This document shows positions 21,700 to 35,500 of a stretch of 64,000 nucleotides of DNA, piece by piece. The stretch lies in assembly GCA_011009095.1 (NCBI GenBank), contig VTPC01004760.1, forward strand, positions 1-64,000, given 5' to 3'. Source of the stretch: Ignelater luminosus (lineage: Eukaryota; Arthropoda; Insecta; Coleoptera; Elateridae). The translations under genes and the position numbers were made by a program. Every line of letters begins with the position of its first letter. Position 1 is the stretch's first letter. A model generated the notes under the pieces. That model ran no database searches. It was given only the letters and a program-made list of their open reading frames with translations, and was not told the DNA's origin.

Positions 21700-22300
21700 T
21701 AGGAATTTGCGCTGTTTGTTGGAGGCTGCGCCAGAGTTCTTCGCGCAGTATTGGTATCCATATGGGTTTTATTTCTAAGCTAACCGGGCTTATTGGTTCA
21801 TTGTATTCTTTAGTTTGCTGTGAATTCTATTCTCTTTGGCCACTATTTGTGTATTAACTCATTGGCTGCAGTGGTCTTCACCTCATACGTGTTCCGCGAT
21901 TCTCGATTTATCGGTTTCTCCCTTCTTGATGGTATTTTTGTGTTTTTAAAGTCTCTCCCGTAAGGGTCTACCCGTTTCTCCTATGTATACCCTGCCACAC
22001 TCACATGGAACGTTGTAGACACAGATTTTTGTCTGCTGGTCTTCGTTGCTGGGTTTGGTTTTGGTGATCATTTCTCTAAACCTATCTGTTTCCAATTTTT
22101 CGGAATTGATCGGAGACGCCCGGTACATACGGGATGACAGTTGTGCGTTGTCTTTCAGCTGCATCATCTTTGCCTGTTCTGTTCTCTGTGCTCTGGTTGT
22201 TCTCGGTGGTTCTTCTTCTTCTTCGTTCATATGCATGCTTCAGTTTGTATAGATTATGCCCACTTATTTCCATCTCGCCTCTTTATCTTTTTGGAGAATT
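21700..22300 (-). pseudogene. Penelope-like element, 3' fragment with GIY-YIG endonuclease
   Basis: A minus-strand frame (22236-21946) ends with VYNVPCECGRVYIGETGRPL. This is the start of the GIY-YIG endonuclease domain that Penelope-like retroelements carry after their reverse transcriptase. The preceding VIPYVPGVSDQFRKI segment matches the linker before that domain. After a stop the similarity continues in other frames (HKNTIKKGETDKSRIAEH near 21900) to a C-terminal ISPVSLEIKPIWIPIL near 21750. The reverse transcriptase itself is missing. This is a 5'-truncated, broken copy. Confidence 0.65.
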
Positions 22301-22439
22301 TCCTGATAGTTTTTTGTTGTCTGGTTTGTAGGTTTTGTTCTTTTAAATAATCTTGCTTTGTCTGTTCGTTCTGGTACGTATTGTACTTATTCCAGTGTTT
22401 TTGTCTTTGCCTTACCTATGTTGCTATATTTTCAATGTT

Positions 22440-23300
22440 ACTTTGTTGTCTTATTTCTTCGTTTCTTGTCCGGCTTCTTAATGTTATCTTGTGAATTTCT
22501 CATTCATTTCGCTTTTCTATTGTATTCCTTATTTGTGAGGTTTTGCCGGTTTCTGCACTCGTTTCAGCACCATATATCATAATTGGTCTTATTGCTGCTT
22601 TATAATATCTTGACCTTACTGTTTTGTCTTATATCCTTATTAGTTCGTATATGTATTTAATGCGTTTTAGACAGTTTGATATACACGTCACTTTCATTAT
22701 TTGCCCCGTTGTTTCATTTTCTAGGTTTCCACCTCTTCTAACTTCGGGTATTTGAATTTCACGACCAGTTCCTATAACTTTCTCTTTAATCTCTAGTTTG
22801 CATTTTCTGGACTGTTTCAATGGTACTATGCATTTGATCTTATCGGTATCTGCTTGGTTAGATTCATTAATAATTTTTTGTAAATTGCTCTCTAACATGA
22901 GTTAGCATTCAGCACAGCATCGTGCGCGTATCCCCATAGCAGAGTGCATGGAGGAAGGTATTTCCCATTTTTATCCAGCTCAAATTATTTTTTTATTGTT
23001 GGCTTTAATTTTGTCAAAATTAAATTATTTTTTCCATAATAACATTGAAGAGAAATGGGCTCAGTAAATCGCTTTCATTTATTTATTTCATCACTTACTT
23101 TTATATTTGTTGATTTCAGTGATTGTTTAATTTTTTATCTCGTAGTATTTCCATGTTGTCTGGTCTGTCCAAAACCTTTGTCATATTCACAAAACGCATG
23201 TATAGCTATGCTGTCTAACTGGATTCTAAGAACTTTTCAGTAATCTGTCTTACTATGAAAATGGCATCAGTCTGTTTTCCCTAAACGCTTGCTATTCTTC
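22440..23300 (-). pseudogene. RTE-type non-LTR reverse transcriptase relic
   Basis: Motifs appear in the right order on the minus strand but in several frames: KQTDAIFIVRQI (near 23265), LLSPFLFNVIMEKII (near 23060), a ruined YADD box reading CYGDTRTML (near 22940), RCKLEIKEKVIGTG (near 22800) and YKAAIRPIMIYGAET (near 22600). This is the conserved path of RTE/BovB-like arthropod reverse transcriptases from finger-palm to thumb. Stops and frameshifts are numerous, and the catalytic aspartates are lost. The upstream part toward 23740 may also belong but cannot be traced with confidence. Confidence 0.6.
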
Positions 23301-23929
23301 TCTCATGTTTATGTTTTTACTTAATTCCTTTAAGAATGTTTTTGTTAGCATTCTCGGTACCCAATCACACTTGATATTTGATTTTCTTTCTTGATGATAT
23401 TATTTATGAACGTGTATTACAAGATCTTACAGATTTTTGGTCTTCCATCTCATTATTTATTTTATCAAGTCCAGGACTTTTTTCAATTTTTAAATTCCTT
23501 GAAGCATCTTTTGTAGTATTTTTATATTTCGTTCTTTCATCTCTCGGTGGTTGGTGCCTCGCATGTTTCTTTGTTTCTCTTCATGATCTTTGTAAGGTTG
23601 CCAAACTATTTTTTTTATTTTTCTACCGTAATTAAGTTTGTCCCTACCGAGTCTTTAACTATTCTTTCTTAACGCTTTCTAGATTTCTTTTGGCTACCAT
23701 TTAGATGGATTTTTCTTCATATCACTTCTGGATTGTTTGGGCGAAATTCCGATTAATCCAAACAAAACCGAGAAAAATGCTTTGAGTAAAAATGATTTGT
23801 GGCAAAACAAGAAAAAGACCATCTCTCTAGAATTAACAGTCTAGCTGCTATGAGCGTTCAAAGAAATACCAACTTTCAGCGCTTTTTCTGCTTTTCCACC
23901 TCGTGACCTGCCTAACACATTTTGTAAAC

Positions 23930-24540
23930 TCCTAAGGACTTCCTTTTGAAATTTTGAAAACATCTTTGTTCTGTTCAAAACATGTCAAAACTCTTTTGTT
24001 TTGCCAGATCTCTTGAGAATACTTATTGCTTTCGAAAGATCAAGAGCAAAACTCATCAGAATTCCTTGTTTTTTAGCGACTTTTCAAAACTCTTTCGCGG
24101 TTCTTAAACTCTTTTTTGATCTGATCTGAACTCTTCATAACTCTTTATGTTTTGACAAGAACTCTTCGATTTCTGTCGAGTATTCTTTACAACTTCTTCG
24201 TTCTGCTCAAAACTCTTTGTGTTCTACACAGAATTTCTTTGTTTTGTCCAAAACTCTTTAGATCTTTTCGTCTTTTACAAAAACTTCTTTATTCTGTGCA
24301 GCATTCTTTAGAACTTTATTCATAGAACATATTACTCATCAGCACTCCTGCTCGTTGTCCAGAACTTGTTAAAACTCTTCGTGTTCAGACCAGAAATTGA
24401 GAAGTCTATGAGATCTGCTGAAACCTCGTCGGTACTGAATAGAGCGAAGAAGTTCTGATGAGTTTAAAGCAGAAGAAAGGAGTTTCGAGCCGAACATGTA
24501 CAGCTCTCAAGAGTTCTATGGAGTTCACGAAGAGTACTCA
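23930..24540. repeat. Degenerate minisatellite, AACTCTT type, with orientation switch
   Basis: From about 23960 to 24390 the plus strand repeats a loose unit of about 25-35 bp containing CAAAACTCTTTGTTCTG. More than ten recognisable copies of AACTCTT-like text are present. From about 24400 to 24540 the reverse complement (AAGAGTT, AGTTCTGATGAG) dominates instead. The whole therefore resembles a foldback built of short tandem repeats. No coding potential is seen. Confidence 0.5.
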
Positions 24541-24544
24541 AGAT

Positions 24545-27500
24545 TTATGGAAAATATGCAAGTAAAATAATAGTTTATAACTATGAATTATGAGCTTAAA
24601 TAGACTTTTAAACTAAAATGTATTTGTTTGTCTACTGTTTGGAATGTGCACGTGGTATAATTTGCACTATTACGCATTTGCAGCTAAGAAATTAGCTATA
24701 AATAAAAATGCTTTTGGGTGCAAATTAGTCTTAACTTAGTTCTATGCAGTCATGCAAAATGTTTCGTAATTGATGAAAAGGGGGGGTGCTGGCTTGAGTC
24801 AAGCTAGCTAAACTCATCAGTTAAGTTTTACCTGTAGAAAGATGTATGCACAATGTCTGCGTGCTTTTGGAGTTGCTTAGCAATTTTGTTAAAATTTGGT
24901 GATAAAATCTTGATGTCTATGTTTGTATACTTAGTTTTGAAATTATTTATCTAGATATCAGTCTCCCCTTATACATCCAAATGCTGCTATACAACTAGGC
25001 AACAAATCTTTTCTTTGAGTTTTATTGAAATTTTCTTATTTGATTTTATTTCTCAGAAATTTTCCACTACAGTAGGGGATGTTTTGTGATCACAAAGTGT
25101 TAGCTCAAAGCCAAAAGCGAATATTCAGAGTTTTAAAATGCCTGTGGTTTGCACAAACAAATAACCGTGGCAAATGAATACTTCGGATGAGTATGGTTGG
25201 GCAAATCTGATTACTATAAAGGCATATTTATCAGCAAAGATTAATTTTCTGGCAGAGAGGCCATACAATTAATTTTTGACGTTCGAGTTTATTTTCACAG
25301 TGAACATTTTCTGCCATTATACGAACCAATTTAACCTAATGGCACGTTTACCCATCTCTCATTTAGAGTGTACTTGAAAGTTAAGAACAGATGGATATTA
25401 CCAAAGTGAAAGTAATCTGATTATAGTAGCTCAGGGTTTTGGCAATACTTAGCGAATATAATAAATAAGTGTAAGCTGATAGTCTTTCAAATAGCTAGCT
25501 TTGGAAGGATAGCAGACGGAATTTCGACCCAGAGATGATTTCTTTTCATTGTTAAACCAGCTCATTACAGTATGGGTAGTTTGTTGACAAATTCTATTAA
25601 AAGGTATACGAGAGTTTGGGCCAACCCAGACACTAAGAGAATACTCCATAGGTAAGTCAGAGTTTAGGGATCAACCAGAACGCAGTAATAGAGGCTGATT
25701 GATGTTGGTTTTTGAAGCTAAAGCCTTTTCTCGTAACACATGGGATTGTATAGACTTTACTTTTGCAGACTGTCTCCAATTCGTTGCTTCGTTTTCTATT
25801 TTGAAGGGTACTTTCTTGGAAAGTATTCTTATAAGAGAATATATCACAGTTTTACAAAATTGAACTTTGGATATTTAGTTAATTGTGGAAAACTTGGAAT
25901 CATTGATTACTTAGGTGAGAAACCTAGTAGGACAGTACAATTGTAGAAACTGACAACTATTGAAGTCTACGAATGATGCCTCTGTACTAACGGGAAAAAT
26001 AACAAACTAAAATTTAAATCAGAAAGATTGTTTATAAGCAACTAAACAAAAAGCATTGCCTTTAAATTCAGTACACATATATCCCAATTTTTAAAAATCG
26101 TGACATTATGGTGGAGATGCGGATTATTCAAATCTGCAAAAGTACAAATTCTAAATTGCTAAAATTGTAATTTTTTCCAGTTCTGTTAACTCGTTTAACA
26201 CATAATGTATAATATCCCATTTTAATCATGGCTATCCCTATTTTCCAAACGAAGGGAGAAAGGAAACTCGAAAAGAATTTAATATATTTTATTTATTTCC
26301 CTTTACACTCTTGTAGGGTACTTGAAACTTGAAGCTGCATTTTTTAACATCGTTCAATCAACAGCTTACGATGTAGAAAAATATTGCAGTCGATAGAACA
26401 GCACGGAAGCGAATATTTCAGTCGTAAATTACAGTGGAAAATAAATGCGCGATAGCTAGCAGAAAAATGTGTCGCGCCTGCCCTAGCATATAGGCAGTTG
26501 TTACGTCATCGGTTTTCCTTATTTTAAAATACTAAACAGAAATATGAAGAAAGCGATTATGAATTTTAATACAGCTAAATGAAATCAACGTAGAAGGGTA
26601 TTTGACTACAAGATTTATGAAAGTTTCTTTCAGGATAAAGATATTGAAAACTATGGAAGTTTAAACTGCATAAAGTTAGGTATATCAAAACAGTTTTCAA
26701 ACTGAAAATTACTTTTCCTAGCATACTATCTCAATATGCAATTTGCTAAATCATGTTTAAAATGAAGACACGGAAGAAAATATGATAGAAATTGGAAATG
26801 TCAAAATTAGATTTTTATTAAATTTTGTAATATTGATCAACACGCTGTAATCGATTTGGTGTAACTTTCAAGTTACTTAATTTCTAATGCAAATCCTTCC
26901 CTTCCTAGCCGTTTAGTTGTGGTTTATTGATCTTGTAAACCCACCTGATCATAAAATCAACAATAAGTTTGTGATTACACAATGAAGTCATATTTGTCGA
27001 ACAAGCAACCCTTAAATTTACATTATATAGATGCGAGGTTAATTAATAATAAACCAAAATTAGAACACAACCATTCAATGAAAATTTATTATTGGCACTG
27101 CTTGTTTTTATTACACTGGAATTTTTGTGCAAAAACTAACTAATATCTAGACAGGGTAAAAGAGAGAGACAGATAGAGTTATGTTTTAAACAGGTTCGCA
27201 GTGAAACAGGAGTTACATGATTTTCTAATTACAGGGTATAATTGATGTAGTTCGCACTCGGGACGGTCAATTGCATCCCTCTATCTTGGATCTCCGGTCG
27301 GGTAATTTCGCAAGAACCCACTGAACCGCTGAATTAATCTATCTAACGTCCATCATTCAACCCGTATGTTCAAATTACTTCTCGACGCCTCGCTTTTCCA
27401 CAAAAGCTATATACGTCTGGTCTAAATGTTTCCGATTTATCTTCTTCCTGATACTTGTAAAAAAATCCCTTCTCCCCTTATAATCATAAAATAATTTGAT

Positions 27501-29859
27501 TTCTCTTTTTTTTAACACCATTTGAATTCCAAAAGGAATGATGGATCCCAAGGAGATGAATGACGGCAAAGGGTTTCCATTGAAAGGGAAAGGCGAATTG
27601 AATGAAGGGTGTGGATTAGTCTAAGGATATCGTAAACTCGAGATATTCCCCGGGAAGAGAGAAACAGGCAAAGGGAAGCTAATAGTACTAAGAGGAACAT
27701 TAAATTTTAGTTAGTGGCATGTCTTAGAAGAAATTAGGATTAATGTAGTAGATTTCAATTTGCCTGACATTAAGGAAATGCCTTACAATGAGATCCGGTT
27801 TTGCCAAGAAGTTTCGGATTAACGGTGAGTTATAAAAAGTAATACACCTTTAGACCTTTACGTAGCAGGTTAATGTGGTTGAATTTGATACAAACAATAA
27901 AGATTTTTAATGGATTCTAACCAATTTCAAATGCAGTCTTTTGATGGATTAGAATTTAGGATTAAAGCTTTAAAAACAAAAATCATTTAATTTGTTAAAA
28001 TTCTTAAATAATTGTTGTAATCTTAAGAAGTACAAAAAGAATTTATGTAGCTTATAAATAGCCAGTATGAAAGTGAGTTTTTATACCGGGTGATCAAAAA
28101 CCCAAGTAAAAATTTATATTGAAGAAATTGCTAATTAAGACGCTGTGAGTAAAGTGGGTGGCTAAGAGCGCAGCACAGTGAAAAGAGATGCAATGACTCG
28201 CTGGGTATGTTGGAATGTCTACCTTTTAGGACAAATAACTGTTAATAAAAACTATAGGTTCAAAAAATACTAGGTGGCCTCCTCAAAAGTCTGACCAGTT
28301 CAAAAAGATCGAAGTACTATATAAGCCAAAGATGTCCGAGACATTTCAGCAATAAAACTTATCTTGCCATAAGCTTAAACTTTGGACAGTGCATGTTGCT
28401 TCAGTAAATTCCAAATTACCATGGTTTTGGTATAAAGATTCGGAGAACGCGGTTGATTTTTTTCTTTAAGTACCAAAGCTTCCACAACACAGTCTAAAAG
28501 ACAGCTTTAGACGAAAGCAAAATCTTTACAAACCGTAAGGACATTTTGATTGCAAGAAGATTTTAAATATGGCGTTTACTAAAGTTAATTGTTAGTTAGC
28601 TAGTTATTTGAGTTTGTAAGTTTGAATTTGCAGCAGTTAATGGATTTTTGGGGAACGTTTAGTCGTATGTTTTACCTACTTAGATGAGGCTGTTATGGGC
28701 GCTGTAAGGGCTAGCTCGTACCATCTCCCACTAGCAGACTAATAGACTAACAAGCTTACATACAAAAGGCGCAAGTAGCCTTATTATTTATATTGCAAGA
28801 ATAAATCAAATTTAATACTTCTATAATCTAGACTGACTATACCGTGCCGGAATCAATCTTGAATCTTCCTGCAGAATGCAGCGTCGAGTATTGTAAGCCC
28901 ATTTTACTGTTATTTCTGTTAGTTTTGCTTTCTTATTTTTATTTAAATAAATGTTCAATAAGCTTGTAGCTGTTATTTTGTTATAAACCTTTGGTTTGTA
29001 CTTCTCTTGTCGCTTAAGGCCTACCTGTCGTTTGGGTTGTCTGCTCTAGCAAACCTCGTGAAGGTTTTAAGTTAGATAATCATTTTTAAATCGTTTTTTT
29101 TTATTTCCATTCGTTTTGCTACCGATTTGGTTGCCTGCTATTTGGGTTATTTCTCTAATAGAGAAACTCAATTGAATCCTTTCTAAGGATACAGAGTTAT
29201 TCAAGGATTGGCTAATAATAAATTAAGTGCATACCTCTCATTTTATTTATTGATTTTTGAAATTGATATGGTCCCGGTAATTAGTTTTGATTTATTGGGA
29301 CATCTTGGAGGCTCTGGCGTCATTGTGTAGTCAGATACTGAGGCAGCTCGCAAGGTTTGCTATTGTTTTAATCTGAGCTGTTTTTACCTGAAATAAATTT
29401 TTTATAGAAAACATACTCGTGTATGGACATACTTTGCCGTTCATTAAGATTTGGTTGCGCAAAGCTTTGCTATATACTCGATCAACTGATCAACCACATC
29501 GAAGCTACATTGATTTTTTATAGAAAATCACTGATACATGAAGCTTGGACATAGTTTACCTTCCAGGCCTTACTACATCATTTGCACAATGCTTTTGATT
29601 AACTAGCAAACAGAGTGAAATTTAAATGTAAATTCAAAATTATTTAATCAGACTGGCTAATCATTTGATTAACCTGATCAATTGATCAGATTATCTTGTA
29701 CAATCGAGTCTAAATCTTATTCTTACCTGCTTTACGAGGGTCTTCCGAAAGGTCTTGTGTTTCGCACTCTTAGGATCAAGAAGCTCTCGGAGATTCCATT
29801 ATTTCCTTCGTGTGCTAAGATAATTAGCTGCAGGTATCATAAGCACAGCCTTTAAAGGC
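24545..29859. other. No recognised gene
   Basis: Long AT-rich stretch. A GC-elevated block at about 26370-26520 and a 67-bp open stretch with splice-like edges at 27234-27300 (after ATTACAG, before GTAATT) are the only standouts. Neither can be called a gene. A CCGGGTGATCAAAAACCC string at about 28087 resembles a transposon tip, but no partner was found. Confidence 0.35.
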
Positions 29860-30660
29860 ATTTTCAGTTTCTCTCCAGCCCTGGAGTAGATGTTGCTGAT
29901 GATGGGTGATCGCGGCGCTTATCCGAGTTGCTGACGTTGGTGCGCTGGGTTGATGGAGAATTGATGGAGGATTGGTGAGGGTAGTACTTAAAGGTGGCTC
30001 TGGAGTTGATGCTGTAGTTAGGTTGTATCCGTTGTGGAATTAATGTCATTACGGCTTTGGATATTGCTGTGGTCTTCTATGGATCCCAATGTTGATATTT
30101 TTCTGGTGGTGTTGTTGGATCTTGTTGATGTTTACGATAAAGTGGTGGACGTGGTGAGTCCACAGAAGGAAAGGCGGAAGGTGAATTGAAATTGGTTAGC
30201 TGGTTATGGATGCGATGTGAATTGAATTTCGATTTGTAAACTGTTCTTTTCAAAACCACAATGGGAAGGTAAGGAGTTGACAACGCGATGACGGCCGGAA
30301 GAAGAATTTCCTGAAGTTGTGGAGTAACAGGAATGGAGCTTCAAGCTCAGTGTCTAATAAGAATGGGAATTTAGTAACGGTCTGCCCCCCTGACGGCAAA
30401 CCGATCTGGGGAGGCTGAGAAAGTTGAGACTAACACCCTCCTTATGCTGAGGATACCAGGCTAGTTGACCTAAGGGCGTCCGCAATCTGGCGCTCGTAGT
30501 CCAGAGTGGTGGCAGACTGCCCGATTGGGGTGGTGCTTTTGTACCTTTGCATTACCGGGCATTACCAAGCTGATTAGATCTCAGGTCGATTGCTTCGCGC
30601 CGCACTCGACGGTGGCTGCGAGTTTCTATAAGATACAGCAACCCTCTTTATAGCACAACT
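29860..30660. other. GC-elevated block, probable fragment of a mobile element
   Basis: Base composition differs sharply from both flanks. 29860-30300 is G/T-rich on the plus strand, with Ser/Thr/Pro-rich open frames on the minus strand. 30380-30640 is GC-rich (tctgcccccctgacggcaaa, ctggggaggctgag). The pattern resembles the untranslated or N-terminal part of a non-LTR retrotransposon. No reverse transcriptase or transposase motif is present to prove it. Confidence 0.3.
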
Positions 30661-32207
30661 CAGGTCATCTACATACCCCGTGCACTTGTACAATATGCAA
30701 CATCAGAAAATAATTATATCATTTCATGACACTATCATCTATGTTCATGCTCTTTAAAAAACGCATAAAAACTTTAACTCCGGAAATACGTAAAAGAAAG
30801 TTGAGCGTTAATGTAAAAAGAGTCATACTAGCTTACTAGAATCCAAATTGCTCAACTTGTCTCAAGGAATTCTATCATAAGATTTCTCTTACGTATAAAA
30901 AATGATACTAAAATATCCTCTTCGCCATTTATTAAACAACTTTCCCTTAATCAATTATACTGATTACAAAGTTACTTAACCTTGAATATTAACAAACCGT
31001 CAGTTTCAGCTCTACGTACTTAATGACTGAAATTCGGATAAATGAGTAAATCTTCCGGAAATATAATGTGAAACGCCACCCTCTTTAGTATTGACTGCGG
31101 GTAACTAATTATTATCAAACTACAAGTTGTCAAAACTTACTATTTCCATATAAAAATCGAATCTGTTCTATTCATACTACTTTAATACTTCTACTATACT
31201 CAGGAGGGCATTTATTAACGTTGTTTTCATGTCGACATTTGTATTTTGCAATATTACAAAACGTCAATGAAATAAATTCAAAAACATTCAAATTAATGAA
31301 AAACAAATTGAATCAATAATCACCGTAATATGCCACCTCTAAACAGATAGCGTCGTTTTGACAAATGGCAACGCCAACTCGATTCCCGCGTCTGTTGTTG
31401 ACGCAAACCGTAATCAGAAATGGACCGTGAGATATGTTTGCATCGGCAACAACGTGCCTAGCGTTTTCAATTCCAAGCTCAAAAATAAACGATTTCTGAG
31501 TAAAATGAAACAGTTCAGGGACAAACAATAGATGTAAACAACTCTCTCTCTTTATTTGTTAAGGATGACTGGCTGAAAGGAGTAAATCGTGTTGTTTGTT
31601 CTGTAATATAATGAATTTTAAATGACTGCGCCTCTTTTTTTTCTAATTTGTTTGCATACATCTTCATTGCTAGTTCATCTGGAAGTATGTAAAAAGAAGA
31701 AAAATATACTGTGTATATAAAAATAAAAGAAGTCTAAAAGGAACTTTTTAAGGAACATAATGAGAAAAATAAGGGAGCCTGGCAAAAAGATAATAGTTTT
31801 AAATTTCATCCACTTCCCCGAATTTCTACGAATCTTTTGTTCTCGTCTCTTTCGCTTTTATCAATTCTTTTATTTCTTAGACAATGATATCAATGATATA
31901 TAACTTAAAAAGACCAAGAAATAAAAGATGAAACTCTAGAAAATTTCGAATTTTGCTATTGGAAAGACAATTTTCTTTCAGTTTTATGAAATCTAAGCAA
32001 ACTTAGAGACAGGGCAGGTCTTTGTCGATATTACAAATAAAAAGACCCATTCATTGTTCAGGCGGAACTAAATGAGACCCTCATTTAATATTAATATTCA
32101 AATGCATTGTTGATTTTTTTTACTTTTTTCCCAGTTGGCTTTTACGATAGAAATTTAAGATTAGCAAAAAAAAGGGTAAAAATGTCTTTGTAATTTTTTT
32201 CTTTTAG
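30661..32207. other. No recognised gene
   Basis: AT-rich. A GC-elevated patch at about 31330-31520 has a 71-codon minus-strand frame without any recognised motif. Confidence 0.35.
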
Positions 32208-32547
32208 TACGTATCGATTTTCCTATCAGCGATGCAACGCCCGGAAAATGTTAGCACCACTTCCGGGAGTTATGAAGATAACCAAACCGAGTCGGTGCTG
32301 ATCTGAGTCTCATTTTGTTAGATTGTACGTTTTGCAAATGGCCGTTGGCTACGCCGGATTAGATTACGTTTTCAGTCGTAGTGACATACAACTCCTAGAT
32401 AAATCCAGCGCGGGACACACACACATGAAGACAAACCGACGTCAGCGCCATTTCCTCAACAATCGTCTTCGAACGGAACGACCAAGGATAACTTTAACAA
32501 ATCCCGATGTAATTTTATATGGATTTGTCAACGAGGACAAGGAATGA
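32208..32547 (+). other. Candidate exon or conserved element, GC-elevated
   Basis: A good acceptor (TTTTTTTCTTTTAG, ending 32207) opens a block of clearly higher GC than its surroundings. Directly after the acceptor a short frame gives MQRPENVSTTSGSYEDNQTE then SVLI and a stop (near 32304). That could be the C-terminus of a protein in a terminal exon. A second frame from an ATG at 32338 runs 69 codons to 32547. Neither has a recognised domain, and the block may instead be a conserved noncoding element. No linked exon was found. Confidence 0.25.
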
Positions 32548-32549
32548 TT

Positions 32550-35500
32550 CTTTTTATTCTTTTAGAAATGTTTAGAATTCATTTAAAAAAAAGGGTATAT
32601 CGTTCTTTGTTCCTGTTTTAGGAAGGGAATGTTTTCATCTAGATACACCCGGAAATGAAAAAAAAAACTTTAATGGTAATAAATTTTCATAACTTCCATA
32701 GCATTTAAATTCGTTATTCAATACCTAATCACTTTTTAGAGATTTTCTGTAAAATAATAATTTTTAAATCCTGGACAGAATTCTTCCGTTTCCTTGATGA
32801 AAAGAATCTCAAAATTTGCTTCTCAGTAAACATTTAAAAAATATTTAGTTATCTTGATGTGGCGGGCATATAGTAATTTTTGTCTAATACCACTTGCAGG
32901 TACATAAAAATCAGAAAAAATAGTTTTACAAATTTTTCAGAATCGAGACATTTAGTGACCCTACCATAAATGTTACGTTAGAATGTTATAAACCGATAAA
33001 TTTCCCAGTAAAAAATTATGATTTCTGCATTCTTCTTAGTTATTGATAATGTCTTTTATTAAACAGCGATTAAACTTTGATATCCTATAAATTCGTTACT
33101 GTCTACATCAGTGTTTTGAGGTAACTCATAAGTACAACTGTTTTGCTCCTAAATCAATCTTTTAAACGTCGAAGCAGCAACATCAATGGGAATTCTTTCT
33201 GCCAAAATGCATAGACTTTACCAAAAATATCTTTCTTTGAGCTTCCAACAGTGTTTCATGTCTACAGATAAGTACTCAGTTTATAATTAACATCAAGACA
33301 GTTTCAAAAGCTAAACAGCCTTTTTCCAAATTTTTGAGGTGATTATACACAGGAACCCAATTCAAATGCTTTGCTTTATGGTTCTCAATGAACCTCTAAA
33401 TTAAAAGGCATGAGCACCTACAAGATTTTTCTTAGGGTGAAGGGGATAAAGGTTGGAAAAGAGACATGGTGGATAGCAGGAAAAAACTATTCAGAACGAA
33501 AACTGAACAAGGTCTTAAGAAGATACTTTTTAAGAAAGCAAATACTTCAAACTTTTTTATTTTTCCTTTCACTGTAAGCACAGAATCTTGGTTTAGTTCT
33601 AACTCTTGATTCCAGGTATCAGGTTTCTTTTGCGGTCTTTATTAGGGCACTTTGCTACCTGTTCTGGTCAAAATAAAATTTTGGCGACCCTTCTAAAAAG
33701 CTCAAACATAAATACAAAGTGCCGCTGGTTGTAACTTACAACCGAGAACGGAATATGACACAATGTTTCGATAAGTAAACTGATAAAGTTTTTCTAAATT
33801 CCATTAGGTTAACCTTCGAGACAAACTATAGATCTTTCTTCCTTGACAATAAATTCTAGCTCACAAAAATATATGCAAAATTACCCATTGTCTTCTTTTC
33901 AAAGACAATTTGGTATTAGTTTCAATCAATCAAAAGTCCAGAGCCAATGGAACCTTTCATGAGATAATCGAAGACTAATAATTTCAATTTGTTTAATAAC
34001 TTTGTTGATATGAATTACATGGGCCGACAACAGCCTTGCTAAGCCGTAAACTGCAAAAACACCACTTAAAGCCACTAAAAACATAACGTTGGTTTACTAA
34101 ACAAAAATGTCGCGGCGAGCTTCTCCTGGCTCACAAACGTCTTCAACTAATGCCTGCAGGGTAGTCCACTATAGAATGCAAATTCACTAGGCGAGCTTCC
34201 AGAAAAGGAAATTAGCAAATTATTTCAAATAACATTCTAGAATGTTTTGAGCGGAGTTTAATCTATTTGAAAATTGGTAAACATGAGCTAAGCGTAACAA
34301 GAAACCTAAAGGATACTCATCTTGCATTAGATTTAGCAGCAAATAGTTAGGACAAATAATGTGTGCCATCTTTCGGTAGTAAGACATTGCTGATTTATAT
34401 AGACACTGAATGGGAAATCTAAGTTCATTTGAGAAGTCTTTAAGACCATATGGAGCCGTAGCTTTGCATTTCCCATGTATTTTGCACTCGTCATTTGTGA
34501 GCTACAAGGGACATTTTTTATATTTCGATATTTGGCAACAAGACAGGTTCCTAAAGACTAAAAACTCTCGATGAGCCAATATGACAGTCTAGCTAACCTG
34601 ATTCGTGGTAGACGAGAATACGAAAGTGGTGAAACCAATGCTCATAACTTTTAGACGGGGCTTTTCCGGCACCTAAACTCAGTACTTCCGTGACCCTCTC
34701 GACAAGTCTGACAATACGACACCTCAGCTGACCTGATCCGTAGTAGGTAGGTATATGAAAGTCGTACCAAACGTAAAAATGGAAATTTTTGTGCAATACA
34801 TAATCCACAATGAATAATAATCGAACCAATGAACAACACAAGGTGTTTCCTGTGTCAAGCAATTGGTAAAAACTGTATTTCAAACTCAATATTCTTTTTC
34901 CAAGATATGCAATGCTTATGAAATATTAAATCTTGAGTTAGCGAATAGCGAATGAATCCAAAACTTAGGTTTTTCCGATTTCATGCATTGCGTCGTGCAT
35001 TTCAAAAGAAGAGGAAACCAAGCGTATAATATTTATGAAACTAGTGCTCTTTAGTTTGCAAATCTATATAGATGAGTGAGAAGAACATAACAGAGATTGT
35101 TAAATTCTTAGCAACTGCTAGCGTTTACAAATACATTGTGAATAACCCCCTTTGTTCATTTCACCATGATAATCATTCACTCAAAAATAAATAGTGTTAC
35201 TCTCAGAGATTGCTAACAATTTTCTTTCAAGTTACTGTAAAAAATACTCTTAGTTCATGTCATCATAATAATCATTCAATCCGAGTTTTTAGTAAAATAC
35301 CAGTTTTGCTTCAGAATCAAACTGTTTTCGTGAACAATTTAAAGCACAATAGGTACCTGTATGTACAGATAGGAAGCTAACATTTTTGTAAGTTTAGACT
35401 TTTTTTATTGATATGGCGCCATTCTGAATATTTAGATTTCATCTATCAAGACAAGTTAGTAGAGAGATTCTGCTTGGATCTTCATACGAGACTTCAGAGA

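Noticed and set aside
22046..22582. Plus-strand Phe/Leu/Cys-rich frames resembling membrane proteins
   Set aside because: They are antisense to the Penelope-like and RTE-like relics; the hydrophobic look comes from reading T-rich complement.
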